Positions 27,682 through 35,680 of a DNA stretch of 64,000 nucleotides are shown here, in pieces; position 1 is the stretch's first letter; the number at the start of each line of letters is the position of its first letter. The stretch is taken from positions 2,170,001 to 2,234,000 of the forward strand of contig NZ_CP033924.1 of the NCBI RefSeq assembly GCF_003815875.1, in the 5' to 3' direction. The position numbers and the translations under genes are program-made. The notes under the pieces are model-generated. The model was not told the origin of the DNA. It did no database searches and saw nothing but the letters and a program-made list of their open reading frames with translations. This DNA is from Chryseobacterium lactis (GTDB taxonomy: Bacteria > Bacteroidota > Bacteroidia > Flavobacteriales > Weeksellaceae).

Positions 27682-29481
27682 TTAATCTCCGGTAATAATA
27701 TTGTGGAGATTCTGTTTTAATGTTTCCAGATGAGCTTTTTTCTCATCGATTGTATTGTAAGTATCCTTTAATAAAGGATTTTCTCTTGACGGTTTGGTAA
27801 AGAAGGCAAGGTTGTTTTCCAACTTTACAATTTCTCCTTCAAGATCTGAGATTTGATTTTTGATCTTTCTTGCCTTATCGGTAAGCTGGTTTTCAGATAA
27901 ACCTTCTTCTTTTAATTCAAGTTCGTTGATCTTATTGATCTTTAATTTCTCTCTTAAAGTCTTGTTGAATTCAGTGTTGATCGAAATTTTATCTCTTGGA
28001 ACTTTTCCTATGTTATTCCATGACGTTTTGATCTGTTCAATTTTTTCGATGCTTCCTTCGTCATTACTTACCGTTTTCAATTCATCAAGAAGCGCTTTTT
28101 TATTTTTGTAATTCTCCTTCCAGTTATCTGTAGAAGTATTGCTTTTCTCTCTGTAATTGTTGAAGAATGCATTACAGGCATCACGGAATTCATCCCAGAT
28201 TTTATTAGTCATGCTCTTTGGAACGTGGCCGATTTTCTTCCAGTCTTCCTGAAGTTTTTTGAATAACGGAACAGCAATATCCCATTCTTCATTGTTCATA
28301 TTGTCCTGTGCAGTCTGGATCAATTTTAATTTTTCTTCCAGGTTAGCCTGCTGAGAACCTTTTAATGATTTGTAATAATTATTCTTGGTAGTATTGAAAC
28401 CTCGAAGTGTTGTTTTGAAATCATTCCAGTTTTGGTTGGATAATTTTCTTGGAACACTTCCTGTCTTTAAGAAATCAGAACGCAGATCTTCCACTCTTTT
28501 GATGGAGTTTTGCCAGTAATTGTGATTAGGAGTTTCAGAAGGTTCTGAAAGCTTTTTAATTTCAGCAATAATCTGATTTTTCTTCTCAAGATTGGTATTT
28601 TGCTCCTGTTCGATCACTGCAGATAATTCAGATTTTCTTTCGTGAATTTTGTTGGAGATTTCTTTGAACTCTTCCCATGTCTTTTCACGGAACTCTTCTG
28701 CTACAGGCTCAGCTTCTTCTTTCCAAAGCTTATGAAGATATTGCAACTCATTCAAAGCCTTTTGAATTACCGGTTCATTTTCCAGTTCTTGCGCACGGGC
28801 AATAATGTGTTGTCTTTTTTCTAAGTTGTGGCTGTATTCCTGTTCCAAAAATTCTTTGTTCAGATCCAGCATTTGATAAAATTGATTCAAATGGTGGAAA
28901 TAGTTGTTATTAAGAATTTTGAATTCAGATTTGGCAACCTGTCCGGCTTTTGACCAGTCTTCTTTGATCTCACGGATTGATCTGAAAAGATTAACCCCCG
29001 GCTCAGAATTGGTATAAAGATTTTTAAGTCTTTCAATAATACTTTGACGGTGGTCAAGGTTTTTCTTCTGCTCTTCTTCCTGACCTTTCTGGAAGTCATC
29101 ATGTTTTTCTCTGAAGATATTGACTAAAGCAGAAAATTTAGTTTGAGACGGATGCTCATAACTGAAATTTTCAGGAGCATTTCCTGCCTCTACATATTCA
29201 TGTTTTTTGTCTTCCACTTCATCATGAATAAAATGACTTGCTTTTTCCTTCAGCACATTGAATTTCTTGAAATTCTCACCGGCGTTGGGAGTGTTAATGA
29301 TTTTTTCCATTTCCTTTAAAGCATCTGCTAAAGAAATTTCAACATCATCATGCTCTTCAAGGTGTTCTGCATCATCATCATGGTGAGTTGCATCAGGAGA
29401 ATTTGTATTTTCTGATGTCTCTTGAGGTACTTCGTTAGAATTTTTTTCTTCGTTTTCAGAAAGATTGTTTTCTGTAATCAT
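27682..29481 (-). CDS. DUF349 repeat protein
   Basis: A 599-residue, strongly charged helical protein with several DUF349 repeats (for example WDIAVPLFKKLQEDWKKIG, VEDLRSDFLKTGSVPRKL and IKTSWNNIGKVPRD). The acidic N-terminal 60 residues look disordered, and the C-terminus has a coiled coil (KIKNQISDLEGEIVKLENNL). Cytoplasmic. DUF349 proteins are widespread in Bacteroidota and poorly understood; a chaperone- or nucleic-acid-related role has been suggested for homologues, which I cannot confirm here. Confidence 0.9.
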   Translation of the reverse strand: MITENNLSENEEKNSNEVPQETSENTNSPDATHHDDDAEHLEEHDDVEISLADALKEMEKIINTPNAGENFKKFNVLKEKASHFIHDEVEDKKHEYVEAGNAPENFSYEHPSQTKFSALVNIFREKHDDFQKGQEEEQKKNLDHRQSIIERLKNLYTNSEPGVNLFRSIREIKEDWSKAGQVAKSEFKILNNNYFHHLNQFYQMLDLNKEFLEQEYSHNLEKRQHIIARAQELENEPVIQKALNELQYLHKLWKEEAEPVAEEFREKTWEEFKEISNKIHERKSELSAVIEQEQNTNLEKKNQIIAEIKKLSEPSETPNHNYWQNSIKRVEDLRSDFLKTGSVPRKLSNQNWNDFKTTLRGFNTTKNNYYKSLKGSQQANLEEKLKLIQTAQDNMNNEEWDIAVPLFKKLQEDWKKIGHVPKSMTNKIWDEFRDACNAFFNNYREKSNTSTDNWKENYKNKKALLDELKTVSNDEGSIEKIEQIKTSWNNIGKVPRDKISINTEFNKTLREKLKINKINELELKEEGLSENQLTDKARKIKNQISDLEGEIVKLENNLAFFTKPSRENPLLKDTYNTIDEKKAHLETLKQNLHNIITGD

Positions 29482-29516
29482 AGCAAATCTTTTATGTGAG
29501 TGGCGTTAATATCCTT

Positions 29517-29524
29517 CAAATATA
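29517..29524 (-). promoter_or_regulatory. -7 box for the DUF349 gene
   Basis: Minus-strand TATATTTG, 35 bp before the start codon at 29481. Confidence 0.45.
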
Positions 29525-29555
29525 GCCGTAAAGCCAATTAAAGCACTAATTTATG

Positions 29556-30293
29556 TTATTTTTTTTGAAAATTCCAAATTTCCCAGGCTTTTTCTGCTTG
29601 CTGTTCAAGCATATAATAACCGTTCACTGTTTTTGCTCCTTTTTCAGAGGCTTTAAGGATAAACTGAGTGTAATTTGGATTGTATATAAGATCTATAACC
29701 AGGTGTTCTGAAGTAAGTGCATCAAACGGGAAATCCAGGCAATCTTCAGTGTTTGGAAACGTTCCTACGGGAGTACACTGAATAATGATTTTATGTTCCT
29801 GAACCGTTTCCTTATCCAGATTTTCAAAGTTAATTTCTGTACTTCTGGAAATGGTTTTTGAAGGGATATTAAGTTTATCTAAAACATATTTTACCGCTTT
29901 TGCAGCACCTCCGTTTCCTAAAATCAATGCTTTGTCCTGAGTTGGTTTTTTATGTAAAAGAAGCGTCTTTTCAAAGCCAAAAGCATCCGTATTATATCCT
30001 GTTTTTTTTCCATTTTGAATAAGAACACAGTTCACGGCACCAATTTTTTCAGCTTCGTCACTCAGTTCATCAAGATAGTTAATGATTTTTTCTTTAAAAG
30101 GAATGGTTACATTGAATCCTAAAAGCTCAGGTGATGAAAAAAGATTTTCCACTTCATCAATTTCATTAAGGTCAAAGATATCGTAAGAGAAATCCTTAAG
30201 CATAAGCTTTTGGAACTTGTTTTCGAAGAATTTTTTAGAAAAAGAATAAGAAATATTTCGTCCTATCAGTCCTAATTTTTTATTAGAATCCAT
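29556..30293 (-). CDS. aroE: Shikimate dehydrogenase
   Basis: NADP-dependent reduction of 3-dehydroshikimate, step four of the chorismate pathway (245 residues). Substrate-site motifs SYSFSKKFF and NVTIPFKEKI (with the catalytic lysine) and the nucleotide loop LGNGGAAKAVKYVL are present, as is the C-terminal NGYYMLEQQA. Slightly shorter than the E. coli enzyme, which is usual for Bacteroidota. Confidence 0.95.
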   Translation of the reverse strand: MDSNKKLGLIGRNISYSFSKKFFENKFQKLMLKDFSYDIFDLNEIDEVENLFSSPELLGFNVTIPFKEKIINYLDELSDEAEKIGAVNCVLIQNGKKTGYNTDAFGFEKTLLLHKKPTQDKALILGNGGAAKAVKYVLDKLNIPSKTISRSTEINFENLDKETVQEHKIIIQCTPVGTFPNTEDCLDFPFDALTSEHLVIDLIYNPNYTQFILKASEKGAKTVNGYYMLEQQAEKAWEIWNFQKK

Positions 30294-30308
30294 AGATCAA
30301 AAATAAAA

Positions 30309-30334
30309 AAAAGACCGGACAAATCCGGTCTTTT
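30309..30334 (-). terminator. Intrinsic terminator of the secreted EndA gene
   Basis: An 11-bp perfect stem (30309-30319 with 30324-30334), 4-nt loop and T run on the minus strand, between the EndA stop at 30357 and aroE. Confidence 0.9.
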
Positions 30335-30356
30335 AAAGTGAAATATTTTTTAAGAC

Positions 30357-32141
30357 TTAGTCTACGATGAACTTCGTAGAGAAATTGTCAGTTTTCAAGA
30401 TATAAACTCCTTTTGTCAAGCCTTTAAGATTGATTTTATTGGAAGCTTTGAAAGGATTTGCAATCGTTTCAATTAATTTTCCTGAAAGATCATAAATGTC
30501 GGCCTTTGAAATCTTGCTAAGGTTTTCTCCTTTTACAAATAATTCATTGTTTTTAATCGGGTTAGGGTAGATGGTAAACTCTGATTTATTTTTCTGAGCG
30601 TCAACTGTTCCTAATGAACCGTTATAACATGTCCAGCTTAAGTCATCCAGAGCAACTCTGTTTGTCGCTAATGAATTCGTTAATTTAATAACGATATTTC
30701 CGGTTACATTGATATTGTTAATCGTAGTAGTTGTTGCTGTTGCGCTATAAGGAACCGATCCTACATTCACATTATTGATAAAGACATTAATCGTACCATC
30801 ACTTCCAGCGAATTTTAACTGAGTAGTTAATGTTAAACTCTGAATTCCACCGGCTAGGGTTGAACTTGTTAAATTACCATTTCTGATGGTTATTGCTTTC
30901 CCGTTGATTGTCTGATCAACTCTTGCATCTGTGGCAATCCATGTAATCGTATTATTAGTCCATGTTGCTGTCATGTAGGTGTTTGCAGCACCTGAGATCG
31001 TTTCAAAATCTTCTGTTCCACAGCTTCCACCCACAGGACCGTCAAGTGTAGTTGCAACGGCATTGTTACTTTGTGGGGAAGGGTTTCCTGAAGCATCTTT
31101 AGCAATAATATAGAACGTATATTGTGTAAGCGGAGATAATCCTGTTACTGTAGTGGAAGTTAATGTTCCATCTACTGTCGTTTTTAGAGTTCCGTTTGCA
31201 TAAATATCGTAAGCCGTTACTCCGATATTATCTGTTGCTGCAGTCCAGTTTAATGCAACTGAATTTGATGTAGGGTTACTGGCAACCACATTGGTAGCCG
31301 CTGTTGGAGGCGTAGTATCCACAATCGGATCTCCCCAGATCTGAGTAGCATATTCCGGGTGATCAATAAATGGGTTTCTGTTTCCCTGGTAGGTGTATGA
31401 AGCATTATTTCTTGCTATTTCTTCCGGAGATACAGGATCCATGACGTGCCATGCTAAATACTGCTGAAGCGCCCAAGGCTGTAAACCTGGAAATGCAGAA
31501 CCTCCTAGCATTCCTCCGGATGTAAATCCTGAAAGTTTAGCTTCATATCTTGTTACAAAATAAAAAATCATTCTGGCAATATCTCCTTTAAAGGCATCGA
31601 TGGGTTCAAATACAGTACCCGAATATCCCGGAGAAACAGAATTACCAAGTTTTGAAAAATTTTGTGAAGTAAAAGAAGCTGTTCCTACTTTTCCGTATGG
31701 AAAGTTTGATCTCTTTCCATTTACTTTTCCATCAGTAGGACGAATAAAGTGAATATCTGCTACCATTGGTGAAGCTGAGCTAAACAAACTTTGAGGAATA
31801 ACGTGCTCACGGTTATAGCAATCACCTTCGTTGCTGTAATTTCCACATTTCTTAAGTCCCGGTGTAAAATTGTATGGATCAGGACCTGTAGGATTTTCAG
31901 AGTAGATGTCCAGAACAGTTCCGTCGTTTTCATAGAAATAATCACGATCTGTTGTGGTGTAACCATTCCATAGTCCATCATATCCATGATCTACATGTCC
32001 ATTTTCTATGATGTTTTTTAGAGCCGTTTTAAGAGGAGCTCCTGTTAATCCGGATGCGTTATTATAATAACCCGGAGGAATTTGCGCTAATGCATGGATA
32101 AATGCAAAGCTTAATAAGAAAAAAGATAAAATTCGTTTCAT
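30357..32141 (-). CDS. Secreted endonuclease I family nuclease with FN3 domain and T9SS tail
   Basis: About 594 residues from the ATG at 32141 (MKRILSFFLLSFAFIHALAQ, signal peptide). The EndA/NucM nuclease domain spans roughly residues 20-270 with CYNREHVIPQS and ADIHFIRPTDGKVNGKRSN, the metal and catalytic histidine motifs. Then come a fibronectin type III domain (PTAATNVVASNPTSNSVALN), a second beta-sandwich, and a type A T9SS sorting domain (YPNPIKNNELFVKG). Likely exported to degrade extracellular DNA or RNA. An upstream in-frame start would spoil the signal peptide. Monocistronic. Confidence 0.9.
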   Translation of the reverse strand: MKRILSFFLLSFAFIHALAQIPPGYYNNASGLTGAPLKTALKNIIENGHVDHGYDGLWNGYTTTDRDYFYENDGTVLDIYSENPTGPDPYNFTPGLKKCGNYSNEGDCYNREHVIPQSLFSSASPMVADIHFIRPTDGKVNGKRSNFPYGKVGTASFTSQNFSKLGNSVSPGYSGTVFEPIDAFKGDIARMIFYFVTRYEAKLSGFTSGGMLGGSAFPGLQPWALQQYLAWHVMDPVSPEEIARNNASYTYQGNRNPFIDHPEYATQIWGDPIVDTTPPTAATNVVASNPTSNSVALNWTAATDNIGVTAYDIYANGTLKTTVDGTLTSTTVTGLSPLTQYTFYIIAKDASGNPSPQSNNAVATTLDGPVGGSCGTEDFETISGAANTYMTATWTNNTITWIATDARVDQTINGKAITIRNGNLTSSTLAGGIQSLTLTTQLKFAGSDGTINVFINNVNVGSVPYSATATTTTINNINVTGNIVIKLTNSLATNRVALDDLSWTCYNGSLGTVDAQKNKSEFTIYPNPIKNNELFVKGENLSKISKADIYDLSGKLIETIANPFKASNKINLKGLTKGVYILKTDNFSTKFIVD

Positions 32142-32222
32142 TTCTTTTAAAATTGGGGCGTAAAGGTACAAAAAAATGAAACCGTAACGGATTAATTATA
32201 TGAAATGTGTAAACGTTCTATG

Positions 32223-33428
32223 TTAATTTTTAGTAATATACTCCTTGCTGATCTTTGAAAAGAACCATGAAATAGCGATTCCAAATACAGATGCCGTAAG
32301 GGCTACAATAAGATAGTTTTTGCCCACAATCTTTACAGGGAAAGGAAGAACTTCATTAGCTCTGAAAAATTCCGTGTACAATTGGAAATAGCAAAGTGCT
32401 GTTCCGAATATTAAACCGGTAATGACTCCCGAAATAACGATAAGAATTCCAGTATAGAAATAGGTCATTCTTAGATGGCTTAAAGGAAAGCCTAGTGAAA
32501 TAAGAGATTTTGCCTGTTCTTTTTTGTCAAGCTGCAAAATAATAATAGCTCCTGCAAGATTGAAGGTGGTGATAAAGATGACAAGCGCAAAAATAAGGTA
32601 GATGAATAGTTTTTCAGTATTGATCATTTTCCAGAAAGCAGCATTTTCCTCTTCTTTGGTTTTTATTTCGATATTTTTTCCAAGAGAAGAAAGAAGGTTT
32701 TGCTTTACAGCATCTGCATTTTCCGGATTTTTTAATTTAATAACAATCTGATACGCTGATTTTTTAGGCAGACTCAATAGTTCCTCAGTAAGTTCAATAG
32801 GAGAAATAATGTAGTTATCCAATTGATCTTTCCCTGGAAAAACGCCTGTTACTGAAATATCTCTTTTGTTGTAGATATCTTCTTCTTTATTAATGATCCC
32901 GGTTCCCGGTTTCGGCATAAAGACAGTTGCATAATGATTGGAAGAGTCGATGGGAATCGATAACCTGTTGTCCAGGCTGTTTTCCATCAATACTTCGTTT
33001 GAATATTTAAAACTCGGATAGGTTCCGTAGAATACATCTTTATTAATAGGATTGACTTTGATGTACGCAGAATCCACTCCTCTTAAAAAGGCAATATCAC
33101 CTTTGCCATTGAAGCTGACATATACTTTCTCTTCAATAACGCGTGAAAAGCTGGTTATTTCTTTGTTGTTGGATAAAGTAGCGGCTACTTTATCCAGATT
33201 TTTAATGGTTTTTCCTGATGTACTTTTTAAGGTAAGATCCGCATGAAGATTAGAAATAAGATCCTTATTCAAATCTTCAAGTCCGGAAAAAACTGAAATA
33301 ATAACGAACATTGCAACCACAGCAACCGTCATGGCACCCACAGCCAGCCACGTAATGAACGTAACAGCAGTGCTGCCTTTCTTAGCCAAAAGGTATCTGG
33401 ATGCTATGTAAAATGCAATATTCTTCAA
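32223..33428 (-). CDS. LolC/LolE-type ABC transporter permease
   Basis: A 401-residue inner-membrane protein: an N-terminal helix (VTFITWLAVGAMTVAVVAMFVI), a large periplasmic domain (about residues 50-270) and three C-terminal helices with the FtsX fold. This is the layout of permeases that extract lipoproteins for the outer membrane or of related MacB-like exporters. No ATPase gene is adjacent, which is common in flavobacteria. It starts 3 bp downstream of rbfA, so both are probably on one transcript. Confidence 0.85.
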   Translation of the reverse strand: MKNIAFYIASRYLLAKKGSTAVTFITWLAVGAMTVAVVAMFVIISVFSGLEDLNKDLISNLHADLTLKSTSGKTIKNLDKVAATLSNNKEITSFSRVIEEKVYVSFNGKGDIAFLRGVDSAYIKVNPINKDVFYGTYPSFKYSNEVLMENSLDNRLSIPIDSSNHYATVFMPKPGTGIINKEEDIYNKRDISVTGVFPGKDQLDNYIISPIELTEELLSLPKKSAYQIVIKLKNPENADAVKQNLLSSLGKNIEIKTKEEENAAFWKMINTEKLFIYLIFALVIFITTFNLAGAIIILQLDKKEQAKSLISLGFPLSHLRMTYFYTGILIVISGVITGLIFGTALCYFQLYTEFFRANEVLPFPVKIVGKNYLIVALTASVFGIAISWFFSKISKEYITKN

Positions 33429-33431
33429 GAT

Positions 33432-33791
33432 CTATAATACAGGATTGTCACCTTCGCCTCTTAGTTCTCTTTCTAATTTTTCAACATCATCAAGAGCGGT
33501 GTCCAGATAGAAGTTAAGCTGAGGAATAATACGTACCTGTTTTGCCATTTTCTGGCCAATGAAATTTCTGTATTGAGGTTTGTTTTCTTCAATCTCCTTC
33601 ATGACAGCTGTACGGAATTCCTGTGGGAAAATGCTTAAATAGATTTTAGCAATCCCTAAATCTGCCGTTACTTTTACGTCTGAAACACTCACTAATATAC
33701 TCTGCTTACTCTCTGAAGCCTGTTTGCGGAAAAGCTCTGCGAAGTCTTCCTGAATGATCTGTGCTACTTTTCTTTGTCTGTTACTTTCCAT
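33432..33791 (-). CDS. rbfA: Ribosome-binding factor A
   Basis: Small KH-like 30S maturation factor (119 residues from the ATG at 33791, MESNRQRKVAQIIQEDFAEL). The typical motifs VSVSDVKVTADLGIAKIYLS and VRIIPQLNFYLDTALD are present. A longer open frame upstream has no family support and would cross the -7 box at 33800-33807. Confidence 0.93.
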   Translation of the reverse strand: MESNRQRKVAQIIQEDFAELFRKQASESKQSILVSVSDVKVTADLGIAKIYLSIFPQEFRTAVMKEIEENKPQYRNFIGQKMAKQVRIIPQLNFYLDTALDDVEKLERELRGEGDNPVL

Positions 33792-33799
33792 AAGTTGTG

Positions 33800-33807
33800 C
33801 AAATTTA
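33800..33807 (-). promoter_or_regulatory. -7 box for rbfA and the permease
   Basis: Minus-strand TAAATTTG just 8 bp before the rbfA start, which supports the short start and implies a very short leader. Confidence 0.45.
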
Positions 33808-33885
33808 GTACTTTTGTTTGAATTGATACTTCTGAAATTCAGCCACAGTATCAAATTTACGATTAATTATAATTATTAGCAGTAT

Positions 33886-34284
33886 ATGAAGCTAGAACAT
33901 ATCGGTATTGCCGTAAAGTCTTTAGGAGTCTCTGACGAGCTTTTCGCCAAATTATTAGGAAAGGAATCCTACAAACATGAAACTGTGGAAAGGGAAGGGG
34001 TGGTCACTTCTTTTTATGAAACGGGAGAAAGTAAAATTGAGTTACTGGAAGCTAGTAATCCTGAAAGTCCCATCTCAAAATTCATCGATAAAAAAGGGGA
34101 GGGCATTCATCATTTAGCTTTTGGAGTTGAAAATATTCTGGAAGAAGTAAAAAGATTAAAAAAAGAAGGATTTCAGTTTATCTCCGAAGAACCGAAAGAA
34201 GGTGCTGATAACAAATTAGTTGTATTCCTTCATCCGAAGTCTACAAACGGTGTGCTGGTAGAACTTTGCCAAGAAAAGCAATAA
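33886..34284 (+). CDS. mce: Methylmalonyl-CoA epimerase
   Basis: A 132-residue single-domain VOC (glyoxalase fold) protein that interconverts the two methylmalonyl-CoA epimers, used with methylmalonyl-CoA mutase. The metal-binding HIGIAV at the start, KIELLEAS and GIHHLAFGVENI in the middle, and GVLVELCQ at the end match the family closely. It is the last intact core gene before the tRNA and the integrated element. Confidence 0.92.
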   Translation: MKLEHIGIAVKSLGVSDELFAKLLGKESYKHETVEREGVVTSFYETGESKIELLEASNPESPISKFIDKKGEGIHHLAFGVENILEEVKRLKKEGFQFISEEPKEGADNKLVVFLHPKSTNGVLVELCQEKQ

Positions 34285-34290
34285 AAAATT

Positions 34291-34319
34291 TTGTAGTGAA
34301 AGAAATTTTACTATTTTTG
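34291..34319 (+). promoter_or_regulatory. Promoter of the tRNA gene
   Basis: TTG at 34291-34293 and TATTTTTG at 34312-34319, an 18-bp spacing that fits the Bacteroidota -33/-7 consensus. Transcription would begin about 20 nt before the tRNA. Confidence 0.65.
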
Positions 34320-34346
34320 CAAACACAAAATTTAACCAAGTTTTGA

Positions 34347-34420
34347 GGTCCTATAGCTCAGTTGGTTAGAGCACCTGACTCATAATCAGGTGGTCCCTGG
34401 TTCGAGCCCAGGTGGGACCA
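34347..34420 (+). tRNA. tRNA with CAU anticodon (elongator Met or lysidine-modified Ile2)
   Basis: A 74-nt cloverleaf. The acceptor GGTCCTA pairs with TGGGACC, and the D arm is GCTC/GAGC. The anticodon stem CCTGA/TCAGG encloses the loop CTCATAA with anticodon CAT, and the T arm contains GGTTCGAGCC. No CCA is encoded. The C4-G69 and C5-G68 pairs match bases used by TilS in E. coli to mark tRNA-Ile2, so Ile2 is as likely as Met. Its 3' half is duplicated 16 kb away, marking it as an integration target. Confidence 0.95.
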
Positions 34421-34422
34421 CT
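34379..34422 (+). repeat. attL: 44-bp tRNA 3' half
   Basis: Runs from the anticodon loop (CTCATAATCAGG) to two bases past the discriminator (GGGACCACT). It is identical to 50430-50473. Confidence 0.93.
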
Positions 34423-34431
34423 TTTAGAATC

Positions 34432-34462
34432 AAGCACTTACAGAAATGTAGGTGCTTTTTTG
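34432..34462 (+). terminator. Terminator just inside the element, downstream of the tRNA
   Basis: An 11-bp stem with one wobble (34432-34442 with 34447-34457), GAAA loop and T run. The element thus supplies a terminator to the tRNA gene it occupies. Confidence 0.85.
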
Positions 34463-34468
34463 TTTTGT

Positions 34469-34493
34469 TGGGTGAAACATAGGTGAAACATTT
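34469..34493 (+). repeat. Left copy of a 25-bp subterminal repeat (two GGTGAAACAT units)
   Basis: Two tandem GGTGAAACAT words 11 bp apart, identical in 25 bp to 50293-50317 near the other end. A candidate arm-type site for the integrase. Confidence 0.7.
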
Positions 34494-34507
34494 CATATTT
34501 TTGAAAA

Positions 34508-35332
34508 ATGAATAAACGTCAAGATTTATTTCTTAAACCTTTAGAAAATTTCTTTACAAGCCCAAACTTGGAGACACTCAAAAATCAATTTTATGAGGAC
34601 TTTCTTGATGAAATAGGAAGTGTTCCAGGTAACTGTCTATTTATAGATGAAGGTGTTTGGAGGAATGACGAGTTTTTTCCATTAAAAAGCCATATTTTAG
34701 GTGAGTATTATAAAGTATTCAGCTATATTAGGGACAATTTTGATACAACTATTCTTTCTACGCCAACAGAAGATATTCCCAAGCTCTCGAAATATGTTGA
34801 AACATCTTTTAGATATATAGTTACTACCTACCAAAGTTTTCTTGATGATTATCCAGAAGTGACGAGAAGTTTTAAAAGTTTTAAACAATACTTATTACGA
34901 AGATATTCAATAACAATAACCTTAAAGCAAAACAGTAAATTTACTCCAGACAGTAACTTTGGATATATAGGCACACTTCCTAACTTGAAAAAGCTATATC
35001 GTTTATCTGTTAATTCTGGTATTTTCGATACAGACATAGATACATTTATTGAAGTCTTAACAAAAGAAAATTCTACATCTTACATTAAATTCAAAACATC
35101 TACACCTATAATGGTAGGTTATTTAGAGATCATATCCAGGTTATTTCGTAATATGGATATACGAAATATCGTAAGTAGTAGAAAGTTTGTTACAAGAAGC
35201 GATGATGAGGTATTTATAACCTCTGAAAACTACTATACTGCAACTACGAGATTGAAGAAAAAACCAGAAGAAAAAAAGATGCTGGAAAATATTCTTCAAT
35301 TTGTTGATTTACAGACTTTAAAAAAGAAATAA
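34508..35332 (+). CDS. Hypothetical protein at the left end of the element
   Basis: A 274-residue soluble protein, mostly helical, with no motif that I recognise. It has no signal peptide or membrane segment. It is the first gene inside attL, a place where Bacteroidota elements often have a conserved accessory gene. Composition matches the following element genes. The start ATG at 34508 is 15 bp after the left 25-bp repeat, so binding at that repeat could affect its expression. Confidence 0.75.
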   Translation: MNKRQDLFLKPLENFFTSPNLETLKNQFYEDFLDEIGSVPGNCLFIDEGVWRNDEFFPLKSHILGEYYKVFSYIRDNFDTTILSTPTEDIPKLSKYVETSFRYIVTTYQSFLDDYPEVTRSFKSFKQYLLRRYSITITLKQNSKFTPDSNFGYIGTLPNLKKLYRLSVNSGIFDTDIDTFIEVLTKENSTSYIKFKTSTPIMVGYLEIISRLFRNMDIRNIVSSRKFVTRSDDEVFITSENYYTATTRLKKKPEEKKMLENILQFVDLQTLKKK

Positions 35333-35372
35333 TCTTACACTTTTCTTACATCACATCTTACATGCTCTTACA
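35333..35372 (+). repeat. Four phased TCTTACA iterons
   Basis: TCTTACA occurs at 35333, 35344, 35356 and 35366, that is every 10-12 bp and on one face of the helix. The array lies just after the stop of the previous gene and before the promoter of the excisionase-like gene. Confidence 0.6.
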
Positions 35373-35392
35373 CCTTGACTACAAGGTGCTTT
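35371..35392 (+). terminator. Small hairpin after the first element gene
   Basis: A 7-bp stem (CACCTTG/CAAGGTG, 35371-35377 with 35382-35388), 4-nt loop, then CTTTTC. A modest terminator; it may also be part of the regulatory region. Confidence 0.5.
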
Positions 35393-35401
35393 TCATCTCT
35401 T

Positions 35402-35409
35402 TACATTTG
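35402..35409 (+). promoter_or_regulatory. -7 box for the excisionase-like gene
   Basis: TACATTTG fits TAnnTTTG. A TTG at 35375-35377 is 24 bp upstream, slightly far for a -33 box. Confidence 0.4.
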
Positions 35410-35434
35410 CTACCACAACATTAAATCTATTACA

Positions 35435-35680
35435 ATGGAGAACATTGAGAAAAAGATTTTAAGCTTTAAGGAAGCTGTTTTATTCATGGACGTCAGCAAG
35501 TCACTCTTGTATAAACTGACATCAGAAGGCAGAATCAACTTCTTCAAACCTAACAATGGTAAAGTCTACTTTAGAAAAGAAGATTTGGAGAACTGGATGA
35601 TGCAGAATGAAGTGAAATCTATTACGAGTTTAGAAGAAAGTATAATCGACAAAATGAGAACAAGTGGAAGAAAATATTAA
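35435..35680 (+). CDS. Helix-turn-helix excisionase-like protein
   Basis: An 81-residue protein from the ATG at 35435 (MENIEKKILSFKEAVLFMDV). The MerR/HTH_17 type of winged helix is visible in LSFKEAVLFMDVSKSLLYKLTSEGRI followed by a wing (KVYFRKEDLENWM). Such proteins bend DNA and bind near att sites as excisionases or act as regulators. It overlaps the next gene by 17 bp. The TCTTACA array just upstream is a natural candidate for its binding site. Confidence 0.8.
   Translation: MENIEKKILSFKEAVLFMDVSKSLLYKLTSEGRINFFKPNNGKVYFRKEDLENWMMQNEVKSITSLEESIIDKMRTSGRKY

Noticed and set aside
35333..35372. CRISPR-like array
   Set aside because: The units are only 7 bp with 3-5 bp between them and no cas genes are present. 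It is an iteron-type binding array.
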